Source of the DNA: Hofstenia miamia
Lineage: Eukaryota > Xenacoelomorpha > Acoela
DNA length: 64,000 bases
Direction of reading: 5' to 3'
Assembly: GCA_004352715.1 (NCBI GenBank)
Contig: SCFE01000023.1
Span: 809,787-873,786, forward strand
Shown here: one piece after another, positions 12,859 through 25,559 of the stretch
How positions within the stretch are numbered: the stretch's first letter is position 1
How the letters are laid out: the number at the start of each line of letters is the position of its first letter
The notes under the pieces: generated by a model
Told to the model about the DNA's origin: nothing
What the model saw: the letters and a program-made list of their open reading frames with translations, nothing else
The model's database searches: none
Made by a program: the position numbers and the translations under genes

Positions 12859-13796
12859 TCTCATGAAGAATTCGATGTTAATTTTCTTGTATTGTTTTAG
12901 AAATTGTTTAAATTTGTTGAAAGCTCCAAATTATACTGAAGTTGAATCATATTTTAACTAAATACCATTTCTTTGATTAGAAGCAGGTGTATCATTGATA
13001 AACTGATTTGTTAAGAAGTACTGCTTATAAAAGTGGGCTGATTACTTATTAAATATTAATCCAATTACTTAATCATTTCTTTTATAAGCTTCTAATGAAA
13101 AAATTATTGAAAAATGTTTTTTTTAAATACACTCACATTTTCTTTTACCGTTGTTGATACCTGACACTAACTATTAAGCGAAGTGATATCGGGATTTTTT
13201 CTTAATTCATAGTGTTCATTGTCATCTAAAAAAAATCTTGACTTACCCAATTAAATCTTGAACGAAAATTTTTCTTGATAATTTACTACTAAACTAGCTG
13301 CATAGCGGTTAAAATTTGCTGTAAATTAAAGCCATTTCAATTCCCCTCAGGATCTCTTTAATTCTTCATCAAATAGATAACCGAGAATCAAAGCTGATAT
13401 TACATCCATAAACTTTTTGTTAGACAAAGCTCTACATAAAAATTAGTAGTAATGTATTAATGTAATTTATACCACAAAAATAATTATATTGCTACTTTGT
13501 CTCGACAGTGAGTCGCAAACCTGGGAGTATTTATAGAGTTCAAAGAACTGTCAAAGCTATTTTACAAACTTTAAACTCATGCATTACTCTTATCAGTTTT
13601 AACAGAAATAATCGCATGGAGTTGTCTAAACAATGGAGTGAATCATGACGTATTTTTGAAATGTTTTCTTAATTCTGAACTCATTCAAGATCTATCTATT
13701 TGGAAAATCTAACTGTTATTTTATTGTAGTAAATTCAAATTTACTAAAGAGAAGCATTATATTGAAATTGAATTTATGTATCAATGACTGGAAAGT

Positions 13797-13800
<4 letters not shown>
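10760..13800. other. gene-free stretch with gap
   Basis: AT-rich DNA without recognisable genes. It contains (TA)n tracts at ~11064-11096 and ~12826-12856, a (GT)n run at ~11339-11358 after the gap, and the N gap. The frame at 11675-11935 (minus) has no recognisable domain. Confidence 0.6.
11101..11325. other. assembly gap (225 N)
   Basis: A run of N flanked by (TA)n on the left and (GT)n on the right. The assembly evidently broke in a dinucleotide repeat. Confidence 1.
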
Positions 13801-13833
<33 letters not shown>

Positions 13834-13850
13834 TATGGGTGGGTACGAGT

Positions 13851-14413
13851 NNNNNNNNNNNNNNNNNNNNNNNNNNNNNNNNNNNNNNNNNNNNNNNNNN
13901 NNNNNNNNNNNNNNNNNNNNNNNNNNNNNNNNNNNNNNNNNNNNNNNNNNNNNNNNNNNNNNNNNNNNNNNNNNNNNNNNNNNNNNNNNNNNNNNNNNNN
14001 NNNNNNNNNNNNNNNNNNNNNNNNNNNNNNNNNNNNNNNNNNNNNNNNNNNNNNNNNNNNNNNNNNNNNNNNNNNNNNNNNNNNNNNNNNNNNNNNNNNN
14101 NNNNNNNNNNNNNNNNNNNNNNNNNNNNNNNNNNNNNNNNNNNNNNNNNNNNNNNNNNNNNNNNNNNNNNNNNNNNNNNNNNNNNNNNNNNNNNNNNNNN
14201 NNNNNNNNNNNNNNNNNNNNNNNNNNNNNNNNNNNNNNNNNNNNNNNNNNNNNNNNNNNNNNNNNNNNNNNNNNNNNNNNNNNNNNNNNNNNNNNNNNNN
14301 NNNNNNNNNNNNNNNNNNNNNNNNNNNNNNNNNNNNNNNNNNNNNNNNNNNNNNNNNNNNNNNNNNNNNNNNNNNNNNNNNNNNNNNNNNNNNNNNNNNN
14401 NNNNNNNNNNNNN
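13851..14413. other. assembly gap (563 N)
   Basis: A run of N with a (TA)n tract close to both ends (13799-13831 and 14415-14443). Confidence 1.
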
Positions 14414-14446
<33 letters not shown>

Positions 14447-14689
14447 CTTGCACTCAATCACTTTTGACTGTGTATCTCCCGGTCAGTATATTTCAACTAA
14501 ATAACTTGCAGCGTGTAATTTTATAAATATATTTGTTTATTCAAATTAATTATATGTATAGTTCACCAAAGCATAAAGCTGGTATTTTGTGACACATACA
14601 ATTTCATTTGTAACTATGTCATACTTATATTTATATAATATTAAAATTTTGAATATGTCATGTTCATATAACTAGGAGTATGTAACCTG

Positions 14690-15284
14690 GATATTTTTCT
14701 TGGACCACCAGGTTCAAGAGTGGAATTGGGTAGCAGCTCGTCATTAACCTATGAGCAAAATGATCCACTGGTCATATTTGGAGCTCCATTCTTAAAGGCA
14801 TTTTCCCTGACAAAATGCCGGGCACTTTCACCGAGCTCTTAATTATTTGCTATTGCTCCTATTCTTGCAGATTGACCGCGAACAAATTCGGGCAGTTCAC
14901 CTCTGTTCTTGATAAAATCTCCTCTCCATTTTTGGAGTGCCTTATAGTTCCTCTTCAGATGCTTTGCAATAATCTTAGAGGCAGGGTAAATTAACTGCTC
15001 AAAACCTTCTTTTAACAAATGAAAGAGAAACATGGACAGTGAATAAAGATCTTCACGAGCTAGACCAGCAATCCAATCATTAACAAAGTCCTCCAAGAGT
15101 GCATCAGCATCATCTTGTAAAACTACTTCAGGGTTAAAACTATCATTCTCTTCATTTGGACACAACTCCACAGAGTCTTCCATAGATTTTGGAGGGTTCA
15201 AGTCTTCTGTGGAGTCTCTGGTGGCTGCTGTAGTAACCTGGTGCTTCAGGTTCCGCTGTAGTCTTGCACTCCTTGTTTCTTGAG
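14690..15284 (-). pseudogene. transposon-associated hypothetical protein, broken
   Basis: A single minus-strand frame is open from ~15284 (no Met) to a TAA at 14839-14841. It then continues in the same frame to ~14690, where it still encodes RHFVREN, DELLPNSTLEPGG and PRKIS. From memory these blocks match a repetitive family of long hypothetical proteins from sponges, cnidarians and other invertebrates, in which an '...RYVREN...LLPNSTLEPGYPRKIS...' region precedes a DDE-type nuclease domain. The middle part (FVNDWIAGLAREDLYSLSMF) is a helical, charged segment. The in-frame TAA and the loss of everything after PRKIS make it a truncated copy. The family link is recollection, not a search result. 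Confidence 0.5.
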
Positions 15285-16509
15285 TTTAAGTATGATGAAA
15301 TATTAACACAGCTATAGTTTCTGCTAGTTAGCTACTCAAAGAAAAATGTGATAATTTAATTTCGTTACCGGCTTACATGATGTAATGTCAAAATTGGCCA
15401 ATCAGTTTGCACATTTGCCTTAACAAAAGTGAATATACTTATAATGCCTCAAAACTTACTTTTAATTATCGGCAATGCGAAATTTTGCAAAATTTGCTTT
15501 GGTTGCTATGTGCTATCTATTACAGATCGCGAGTTTTTATCATTTTAAAAATACCAGCTTTATGCCTTTTTTTGAAAAAAAATTATTATTTTCGAAAAAA
15601 TATTAAGTAATTTATAAATTCTATATGAAAATATCGATCAAATTTTTAAGGGAGAAGTGTTTATATTTACAAAATGTAGGTAAAAATTCTGGCACGTACC
15701 TCTACTACTGCATTTCAACAGAGCCAACTAATTTGTTGCAGGATTTTCATGCATCCTGTTTGCAAGTAATGTGTATTAATAATTGCCAAGGATCAAGTTG
15801 AAAATTTAGATTTTCAAAATGTACTAATTTCTTAAAATGAAAAACGCATATCAAATGTTTATTTGAAACCTTAATGCTTTGCATGTATTTGCTAACAACC
15901 CTAGTAATGAACTTAAACAGTCGAAAACGGCTTACTAAGTAAAATTTTATTTGTTCTGTTGGTATAATGTTGATTTCCATCTGTAATTGAATCTGTACCT
16001 GTTACCGAAGTGGCCCAGAATAGCAAGCTTTATTCCACATTTGATTCTAAGATACATTTTAAGTAAAATAATGAAATCAAATTGCTACAAACCATTTCAA
16101 ATAAGTTTTCGTTCTTCCCGAACCGTTCAACTTAATGCTGTTAAATCGTCAGCCCAAATACAAATGATCCAAACGGTTCTTTACAAATAATATCTTCTAA
16201 GGAATGTATTTTAAGGCTAGCCGCAGTAGTACATGAATAGGTTTTTTAGGTGTAAGGCCTCCTCATCTATATTTAAATACACTTAACTATATTAAAAAAA
16301 ACCCGAATTTTTTAATATTCAAACCATCAAAAATTTGAAATTAATAAATTTAATACCATTTTACAACACTTTTCACATCGAATAAAGACAATGTATTGAA
16401 TGCACATTTAAATCAAGAGTTGTAATATTTTCATTGCGCATTCAATAGATTGTTGACATTGTTACTTAAAATCAAAGTTTATTAAAATTTATTACATAAT
16501 CTATATTTA

Positions 16510-16563
16510 TTACTTTTTAGGGTTTTGATTCTGCCTTGTGAAAGCAAAGAACATGTTACAAGA

Positions 16564-16599
<36 letters not shown>

Positions 16600-17172
16600 T
16601 GCGTACAATAAGTCTTTANCCACGCATTTTCTCCATCTGTGTGCAAGCTCATCGAAGGCCTTTATGAAGAATTCCGGAGGCAACTCACTCAGAAAATTTG
16701 TCACAGCCTCTTTCAGTTCAGCTGCAGTTGCAAAGTGTCGGCCTTTAGGATGTCTTTTAAGAAGTCGGAAGAGCGCAAAATCACTTGGAACGAGATCTGG
16801 ACTGTAAGGTACATGTTGGAGCAGTTGGAAGTTACATCGTTCAATTTCTTGTGTTCCCTGGTTGGCAGTGTGAATTGGCGCATTGCCATGAAGCAGCCAA
16901 AATGGAACACCTCTCGTCTTTCTGCGGATACTGCGAACCTCCTTTAGTAAGTTACAATAGTAAGCAGCATTCATGGTGCGTCCTTTGTCCAAAAAATCCA
17001 TTTTTATTATTCCCTTTCTGTCCCAAAAAACTGTTAGCATGCATTCCGCGCTTGTGAGATGTCCCAGTACACAACTTGCGTGGAGCTGATTCGTGTGGAA
17101 ATCGCCACTCTGCACTGTCAGGCTTTGAATCAGGAACATAAAGGCTAATAGGTGTTTCGACCTGTGTAACAA
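16510..17172 (-). pseudogene. mariner transposase, 5'-truncated and mutated
   Basis: Minus-strand remains of a mariner-family DDD transposase. VFWDRKGII carries the first catalytic Asp. WLLHGNAPIHTA corresponds to the LLHDNARPHTA motif but has Gly in place of the catalytic Asp. YSPDLVPSDFALF carries an intact third Asp. The N-terminal helix-turn-helix domain is missing, and the frame changes near 17030: one frame reads on as SKPDSAEWRFP, the other as the catalytic core. The 3' end runs into TGGTGCGTACAATAAGTCTT-like terminal sequence (~16597-16617), a single N (16619) and a (TA)n tract (16568-16597). Inactive. Confidence 0.85.
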
Positions 17173-17179
17173 TATTGGC

Positions 17180-20100
17180 TAGAAATGTTTTAAATCAGGT
17201 ATGAATTATAAATTTGTTCTTTATAAAACATTATATTTATGTTTTAAAAGACTTCTATGTAAACTTAAGGCAAATGGTACTTTGGAAAAATTATGCATAA
17301 AAATTCAACAACATTTTGCTATTTGAAGAACTCGATGCTGGTATAAATATTTTTCTGCTTCGCTGTTTTAAAAAATTTCAAAATATTTAAGAAAGACGCT
17401 ACAAAAACAATAAGTCCTTAAATAAATCTTTAATCTCTAGTATGTAACATTAGGTTGTGATTGAAGATTGGCAGTATGAAAATCTTTTGAATTTTATTGC
17501 AGGTTTGTAATAATTTTTGGTGTACTACACATAAACATTTTTTAAATAATGCGGTAGACGGTGATGATAGCATGTAGGTGGGCGAATAACAACAATTGCA
17601 AATTCATTTCGTTGTTTTCAAAAATAGCTTTTTATAGCGTTCTTTTTAAGAAAGAGAAACGCTCGATTTCACTTCCAAGGCTAGACGTGATCGAACTCAT
17701 GAAAAAAAACAAATTTGTAGGTTAGGAACCATTAGAATTAGATATTCTTTATTCAATAAATATTTACAATATGAAGCTCTGCTATTTTACCTGAATAGCG
17801 TTATAAAGTTTACAAATCTACATACAAGTACATACAGTAAAAAACAATCTATACAATAAATCTATCAGGCTAGGAATACATTGCTTAAGCGACTTCAAGA
17901 GCAAGCTGTTGTATAATGATTATAGTAGAATTTGAATGTTAACCATGATTTACTAGATATAAAGATATACTTTTGCATTAGGCTTTCAATTTTTCAACGG
18001 TTATTATTTCTAGGCAAGGAGTGCAAATTCTAATAGTGATATTACTGAATGATCCTTTCAAAACGGTCTTTCTATTTCTGTTAATGAGTAAAACCAGGAA
18101 ATTAAATCGTTTTATATGATAGTATAGCTTATTGATGAGCTGAAAAAATGTTGGCATAGTGCTCAAGATAACGAGCTGCCTTGGAAAAGTTATCAATTGA
18201 AAATGGAATGATTAGATCTTGAAGAATTTTTATTTTAAGCCTTTACAAGTGCCCATCTTAATTGGATATCAAGTTTTTTAAAAAGGGCATTTTCTTGGTC
18301 AGCAAATGATATACTTCCATAACATATGTAACTTGTAAATGCATGAAAAAATGTACTTCAAGAGGGCAATTGCATTAATATCCTGCCATATTTCTCATAG
18401 TTGTAACTAATTTTCTAACAATCTAGCTTAACCCTGATGGGTACATGATATGTTTGTCTTTTTTTAACTCAAATAGAGTGTATTAAGCTCCCTAGTGAAA
18501 TTTAAGATTTTTTCATGTAGTTCTGTAATTTTCTAAAATATTTCTTTTTCTACAAAATGAGGCCATTTGATAACTGATGACGGTATTATTTTTAAGGACA
18601 GTTAGTGAAAAAAAGTAATTCTTTTGAAGTTTTGGGCCTTTTCAGTGGACTAAATATTATGATGCTCTGTGATTTGACAGAACCTGGTTAATGTATGCAT
18701 GGAGGCTCTTTTTTAACAATAGAGGTAAAAACTCAAAATCGGAAAATCAATCTATAGGAGTACAAGTCAGGAAAACATAAACATATTCAGATTTTCAAAA
18801 AGCCAAAATTTAAAAAAGTTTGCATTAGGGAGACGAAATCAACCCTCTTTTTGTACATCCCAAAGTTGCATTGTTATACACATTTTGATTCTCAAAACAA
18901 TTAAAAACAGGTTTCACTATAACCTTACCCCTGCGAAAGCCCTATGATATTATTTATGACGTTTTTACACTGTTTATCAACTTCCTTCAAAATGTAATAA
19001 ATGAGATCCAAACCTTGAATATTTTCATAACTGACGGTCAAGAAAATATAGTAAATTCATTTCATGCCAGATTTTTCCAATTATTTTGAAAAAGGACTCA
19101 ATGTCATATTGCGCTTGGTAATTGAATAAACTCTCCATTTCAACAGATGAAAAAGAGCTTAATGACATTATATGAAGTAAGAAGAGAAAACGTTAATTTA
19201 AAATGTCCTAATGTACAGTTCAAAGTCGGAGGAGCCTTTAAATTTGTTCCGATCGGTTGCACATAAACCTTTAGTCTGTGACAATACAATTGCGTTGAAA
19301 AGATTAATGAAAGTTTATATACAAAATTATTGTCAACTTCTTAGTAACTCTGCCATTAGGTTGTAATTTGCAAAAAACTGTTATTTATCTATTAGTCTTA
19401 TTAATGCCGCATGTAATTTTATGCCGTAAATACAAGTTAGTAAATATATTTTAAAAGAAAAAACTAATGATGACATACTGATTACTGACTCGAATTGTCC
19501 CGAAAACTTGGAACAAGTCAATTGTCTCTATGCAATATAATTAATGGAGGCAGCGTCTATCATATAATATTGCATAGTAGGCCATGATGGAGAGCATACT
19601 GCACATGGATTGTGGATAATACCCATTGACGCCACTGTGAGCGCGGTTAGGGTAAAAATTCGGAGCGTCTGGGTAATCTACCGTTAAAACTATTGCGCTA
19701 TGTTTGCATAGCGAAAGGAACCGATTTGAAATCTCTGTATATTGAGTGGCCCTTTTAATATTATTTAAATATTGTTATAAATTTTAATAATATTTTGCAA
19801 TAATGATTATATAAGCTGCGTGGATACGGTACATCAAAACAGAAGCGTGTGTGTAGAAACAAGTTTAGTATTCATTAGAATAAGGATGTTGGTGTAGTCC
19901 TCCGGTGTGGATATCTAAGTTTGGGTTACAAATTTAGTAGGAGAAGGCATTTAATCGCGTATAATTAATTTAGGGTTTTGCAAGATTTGAATTGGAGTGG
20001 AAAAACTGGCAGCCCGATTTCTTTACAAATTTTTAGTTAGAGTATTTAAAATTTTACATTAACTATATTTTCGGAAATTATTTCTGTAATGATACAAACT

Positions 20101-20560
20101 GAAATCAATTACTAAGACCATTTTTCAAACTCACCAACATATAATCATTAGTAACTCCTTTTATATGTGCCTGTAGCACGAATGCTTTCACTAGAGCCAT
20201 TTTTGCAATATGTCAGGGATATATGCAAAATATAATGCATTTTCTAAATTAAATAATGAATGTTATATTATTCTATACATCGTGGACCTAAATATCGATT
20301 GGCACATATTGCGCTTTATAGAAAAGCTCATGTTTATTTTGAAAAAACCTCAAGTTAATTATTATTTTTGGTATGGTCTATGTATCAGTATTTGTACATT
20401 TTGTATACATTTTACCCCAAACAACCCATTTTGCTTTTGTTCACATTCTCCTACAATTTCTGCCAAGAATATTAGAAAATGTTGAGAGCCTGAGATTTGG
20501 GCTCATCCATGAGTAAGTCTGTTTCTTTGTTATGGTGAAATTTGAAATAAAAATTATTGC
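17180..20560. other. gene-free stretch
   Basis: AT-rich DNA, no recognisable coding region. The frame at 17978-18196 (minus) is featureless. A CG-richer patch at ~19600-19740 includes a perfect 7-bp hairpin (19696-19702 with 19707-19713), but I could not match it to any RNA gene. Confidence 0.55.
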
Positions 20561-20569
20561 TGAGGTGCA

Positions 20570-20870
20570 TGGCAGCAACAACACATCTTAACTATTTTTG
20601 CTCTGTCAATAGATCATCCAAGTCCAGTCCGTGCGTGCAAGCGCAAAGTCAGAAGTCGGCAAGCTGTAGTGACTTTTCAATTTGAGTAAGAGTATGCCTG
20701 GACAAGTTGACGACCAGTTCGACAATTAAGCATGAAAATGAAAGAGAAAACAATTCCCTATCAAGAGCTGTTTTCAGATTTGAGATATCTATATTATCTA
20801 ATGAGTTATGGGTGCGTAAAGTTTTTTCATATAAAGCCATTAAAAATTGTAAAGAAATGCTTGCTGGGTT
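20570..20870 (-). pseudogene. Penelope-like element, N-terminal ORF fragment
   Basis: Minus-strand translation gives VVNLSRHTLTQIEKSL, which resembles the conserved 'V.NLS...LT..E.SLL.KGL.F' block near the N-terminus of Penelope-like retroelement proteins. It is preceded by about 60 residues of charged helical sequence and followed, after a stop at 20649, by a GLDLDDLLTEQ segment in the same frame. Only this short part of the element is visible. Confidence 0.5.
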
Positions 20871-20879
20871 GTTTAGGGC

Positions 20880-22857
20880 TTAGCGACGGGGCTTAACTTT
20901 TTATTTTAACACTACAAAGACAATTAATTATACATCATAATTCCTAAAATTTTCAAGATAATTTATTCAGTTTAGCTCGTGTACACACACTAATATGTAA
21001 AAACAAGAATATTATTGACTTCAACATTAATATTTCTAAAATGCTATGTTTGCCCATTCTAGTAATAAACGCATGAATAGACATACAAAGTTAATGAAAA
21101 CTTCTTAATTTAAAAGTTTTGGCCTTAAGTTTTGGCAAAAACAACTTTCTTCAAGAGTAGTGAAGAGCTATTTTTCTCTTAGCTTACATTCTTAATGGAC
21201 TTGCAATTTTAAACAAACACACAATTTATCAAGCGACTTCACATATCCATTAAATAAATTAAAGTGCTTTCCACTTATATTTATAAACCTTCTTCCCAAA
21301 TATATGCTACGATTTCTCAATGAAAACGTTTTTAAGAGTTTAGTTTAAAAATGTGGAAAGTGAATGGGAATCGATTGTCACCTTGAGGGTCATTTGTCAG
21401 AATCTTTTTTCACTAATTTTTTTATTGTTGATGTGAAAGACGTTTTTCAATTGAGGCAAATAAAGTGGAGTATGTTTAAAGGAAGTGTAAAAGTCGGGTA
21501 ATTTTAAACCTATTTATCTTCATTTAGAGTTCTGCTTAATATTAAGTGAACAATTGTTAAATCTATAGAGTTCGCACGACTCTTTGTTTGGGTTAACCAA
21601 GGCCTAATGTAATCACGGGCTGGCTATTTGCAATAATATATACAAAAATGAGGCTTCACTACTGGCCAACATTGGATGTAACAAGTCGTTTTAGGTAATC
21701 AAATCAAAGAATTCACATCTCCGTCTTTTTTGAAACATTTTGCTTGTTTGATAATTCTAGTAACTATATTCAAATAAAATGAGGTCATAAACAATGCAAT
21801 CATTTATTTAAATTTCAAAATTAATGATTTGATGACATAAGAATCACAGAAATGTAGATATAGTTTCTCTACTTTGAGATGTGAAACCCTATAATTTGTT
21901 TGGTGAACCATTTGTTTTTTTGAAGCAAATGGAATTGTTGTAGGTTGTTGAACAGAATTTTTTTGATATTATATTGTATATTCGGAAAAATTTTACACCA
22001 ATTTTTTGCATGCAAGAGTATTTACTACTTTTTTGTATTTTGTACTGCCAAAGTAGGTCTTGGATTAACTTAACGCATAAACTCGGTGATTATCGAGAAT
22101 TTATTTTTCAAGTGGAACAATTTCTTCGAGAACTGCTAAAGCAATGAAAATTATAGCAACGATTGACACAATAATGAATGTATTGATTTTTTTTAAAGTG
22201 TTTACCAACATCATAACAGCAATATATAGATTTTGTACTACTGCTTTACAACTTCATCAAAATTAAATATTATTTCTAGACCATTACGATTATTCATTTC
22301 ATTTGAAATGATTTATATCAAAAGTCCTTAGACTAATATTATATAACTTAGAATAGCTGAAAACTGTTCAATCGAATCAATTATAGATAAAAGCTTCCTA
22401 CGTTATGTATGAAGATGAAGAATATACGTTTATTTGACGACTATCACTTAATAAATTGGATCTATGCTATATGTACATAGTCTATTAAAATTGTAAAAAA
22501 ATTGACTAATAGTTTTGAATTATTGGGTATAAATTAGCGTAAATGTGACAGGTTACCTTCCGATTTAAAGCCAAATAAAATGAAAATTCAATTAAAGGCC
22601 AGTTATCCGCATATAATGATATCCTTTAAGAAGTTACACAACTTGTCAGAAACTGTCAAATACGAGCTTATACCTGAGAGATTTCAAATAAAACATTTTC
22701 TTAAAAAATCAATTTATTCACCAAATTAATTGCTTTTTTCTGTTCCACGTTTTAAATGCTATGTTTCTAAAGTCTCACTAATGCATACTACATATTTTCA
22801 ATGGTTATTCTATTTGCATTCAGTTCAATTACCGTACTTATACTATTCAAAATATCA

Positions 22858-22890
<33 letters not shown>
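20880..22890. other. gene-free stretch
   Basis: AT-rich DNA in which I see no coding region or structured repeat apart from the (TA)n tract at ~22862-22889. Confidence 0.6.
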
Positions 22891-22892
<2 letters not shown>

Positions 22893-23139
22893 GGCTGTAA
22901 GATAACATGATAATCAACATGATAAAGCCTGACATGAAAAACATAAAAAAAGCATGATACATAAATTTTACAAGATAAATCATGAAAAACATGATAATTT
23001 TCGAAACGACCCCTAACAGGCATATTTAAGGATTGGTCTACTCAGAGATGGACATGAACTGAGCAGGGCAATACCTACCATCTTCGGGCCGAGGTATTGC
23101 AAAAGATGTTCTGAAAAATTGGATGAAATTTAAATATTA

Positions 23140-23860
23140 GCGAGGATATATATATATATATATATGCCTAAAAACGAACAGATTGACGAATTATATATTT
23201 GAAGTACTTTCGGGTACATTATTAGTCTTCATCAGCAAGAATACAAAGCGATTAAAAATAAAGTTTATATATACTGCAGTGAAATGATTGATTGATTGAC
23301 AGGATGATTGATTGCTTAGAAGAGCTGAAGTTAGATTTCTACTTGATTGTTAAGTGACAGTAAATTTGCTTGATTACGATTGCTTCGGCTATCTTTGAAG
23401 ATGGATGACAGATTATGACTGAAAAATTAAATGAGGTGTCGGCATGACTTTGATGATGGAGGAACACTTTTGAGAAAGATGACCGTAGAGATGTTCTCGG
23501 ATTCTGGTTTGAAGATGTCTTCTAGTCTCTCCTATGTATAAGTGCTCACACTTATGACATTGATATTTATAAACAAGAGAAGAGCGTAGAGACATTGGAA
23601 TGGGATCTTTGTTTGAAAAGATGTTGCTGGTTTTGAATGAATGAAAGACAGGCTTGATTTGAGTTGAAGTAAATTTCTTGTTGAGATTTTTTACTGAGGC
23701 TTCGAGATTTTTTGTAAGACTAGCGATATAGAAAACTTTCCAATAAATTGACTTTTTTCACAAAGTCGATTTGAGGCGATTGATTAAGGGCAGCATTAGA
23801 TGAGCGACGGAGAACATTATCAGCATAACCATTTTTGCTGTGATTTTGAAATGTTTATAT
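23140..23860 (-). mobile_element. Penelope-like element, 3' portion
   Basis: A 5'-truncated Penelope-like retroelement in minus orientation. It contains the end of the protein, the GIY-YIG domain and about 250 bp of 3' sequence. The 3' part holds, on the minus strand, CTGATGA and CGAAA boxes 16 nt apart (23208-23235), a layout common in the tail of these elements. It ends in a (TA)n tract (23148-23166). Confidence 0.75.
23413..23850 (-). pseudogene. Penelope-like GIY-YIG endonuclease domain
   Basis: Minus-strand reading: a linker (TKNLEASVKNLNKKF, then SFKTSNIFSNKDPIP) leads into MSLRSSLVYKYQCHKCEHLY and then IGETRRHLQTRIREHL. This is the GIY-YIG endonuclease of Penelope-like elements, including the Cys pair (CHKC) just before YIGET and the RIREH block. 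The upstream part (KNGYADNVLRRSS at ~23810-23850) is in a different frame, so at least one frameshift is present. A stop follows at 23413. The reverse-transcriptase domain expected upstream is absent. Confidence 0.8.
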
Positions 23861-24589
23861 GGACATATATGTGCTATAAACAATGTGTTGATTGAAAACT
23901 AAATTTACATTTTGAAATTTGTACTAGCATTATATAATCTTCAAAAGATCAACTTGAGATTTTCAACTTCAATTTAAGGTACTTTTATCATTTAAGGACC
24001 TGCTAAGTTTTAGAAATTCCTCATATTTTTTCTATTAAAAATAAACTAGAAAATGGTTGTAAAACATACCCTTACCTAAAATATTTAAGAAAAATACGTA
24101 TTTAACTTTTGTTATCAATTTTGTTACTAAGAAATGATATAAAGTTTTTCGTGTTCAGTGGGTCTTTTTATGAACCCCTGCTTCACTTAAGGCCCATATG
24201 TGCTCCCATATAAGGCCCACCAATACAGTTTTAAAAAAATATATATTGAACTTGCATTTACAGTCTTCATTCAAAAGGAGGGGAAACAAACTTTGGTATT
24301 TTGTCTCTCGCTCTCACATCTACGAATTTTTTATGAAAGTACTTTCAAACATTTGTAGCACAATCGTATAGCCACAACTATGTCTGGGCAACATACATGA
24401 CAGTACCAATTTTCCAGACAGGTGCTTGAACTCGTTGAAATGTTTGTCTGAAACAAATCCTTTGTAACTATTTGTGCTTTATAATTAAATGCCATTTTTC
24501 TGGGTTTGGATGCTTTTTTTCAAATGAAGTGTTTTCAAAACCTCTGTAAAAAAAGTTTGCAATTCTTCTTCGTGTATTTCTTCGTCAAG

Positions 24590-25040
24590 TTAGTCTAAAT
24601 CACTTGAACTGTCGTGAACGCAAAAGGCTTCGTCTTCGCTTAAACTTAAAGTACTCATTGCTTCCGAATTTTCTTCTGCATGAATATCAGTTACCAGAGC
24701 TTGTTTTTGCAGTTCTGAACACTCGGTTATAGCTGAAGGAGCAAATGAACTTTCCGGAATAAAATACGGATCGAAAGGAGAAAGGAAAAATTCCCCGGGA
24801 TCCAGATATAACATTCGCTGGAGTTGCTGCTTTTGGTCAAACTTTGCTAAAAAAATTAAGGTGGCCTTATTATGAACCCATTCGACAACCGGTTTTTTAA
24901 AATATTTTTTGTCGAATCATTTCAAATCGATCTGGGAAGAAATTGACTAGAGATTCAAACAAGTCTTGTTTTGTACGTTTATGTCTTCTCAGAACTCTAC
25001 GTACAGCTTTGAGTAGAGTATTAGTTTGATTTTGTGATTC
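24590..25040 (-). pseudogene. unidentified degenerate ORF
   Basis: Two minus-strand pieces look protein-like. One (~25030-24900) reads TLLKAVRRVLRRHKRTKQDL and then FESLVNFFPDRFEMIRQKIF before a stop. The other (24814-24590) is acidic and ends in a Ser/Asp-rich tail (SSSDLD). Both lie in a CG-richer patch beginning near 24170. I do not recognise the family; a transposon origin is plausible because the surroundings are non-genic. Confidence 0.3.
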
Positions 25041-25174
25041 AATTGGGTTTTATTTAGTTCAAAATGTAGAAAGAACATAATTTGTATATTTGTTTAATGT
25101 ACATTACATAATAGAACATGATGATAATTATTTCAACAAAATGACATAACATGAAGATTTCTGTTTTTATTTAG

Positions 25175-25181
<7 letters not shown>

Positions 25182-25217
<36 letters not shown>

Positions 25218-25358
25218 GTATATATACTAACAAATTATTACAAAAAATCATTTTTGTAGCAGCGCACTTTCATATAGAATGAAAAACTTACCTCAAGTTC
25301 TTTAAGGTAAACAATTTTGCAAAGATACTCAGTATTAGCATATATTTTATATATAATC

Positions 25359-25424
<66 letters not shown>

Positions 25425-25489
25425 ATATATGTATATATACATGTATAATACATGTATATATTTACATATATATGTATATTTATATTATG

Positions 25490-25523
<34 letters not shown>

Positions 25524-25556
25524 CATGTATATATATAGATATATATATATATATAC
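25182..25556. repeat. compound TA/TATG/TACA microsatellite
   Basis: Two TA-rich blocks (25182-25225 and 25340-25556). The second mixes long (TA)n with ATATACATGTATAT palindromes and could form extended hairpins or cruciforms. Confidence 0.95.
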
Positions 25557-25559
25557 TAC

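Noticed and set aside
13716-14504. Several long open frames over the N gap
   Set aside because: They consist of N codons flanked by (TA)n-encoded Tyr/Ile runs; no evidence of coding. The same applies to frames over 11064-11378 and 30769-31925.
19696-19713. Perfect 7-bp hairpin, possible small RNA
   Set aside because: Too short alone, and the flanking sequence matches no snRNA, tRNA or histone 3' hairpin I know.
25366-25556. CRISPR-like or structured array
   Set aside because: Simple (TA)n compound microsatellite in a eukaryotic genome; no spacers.
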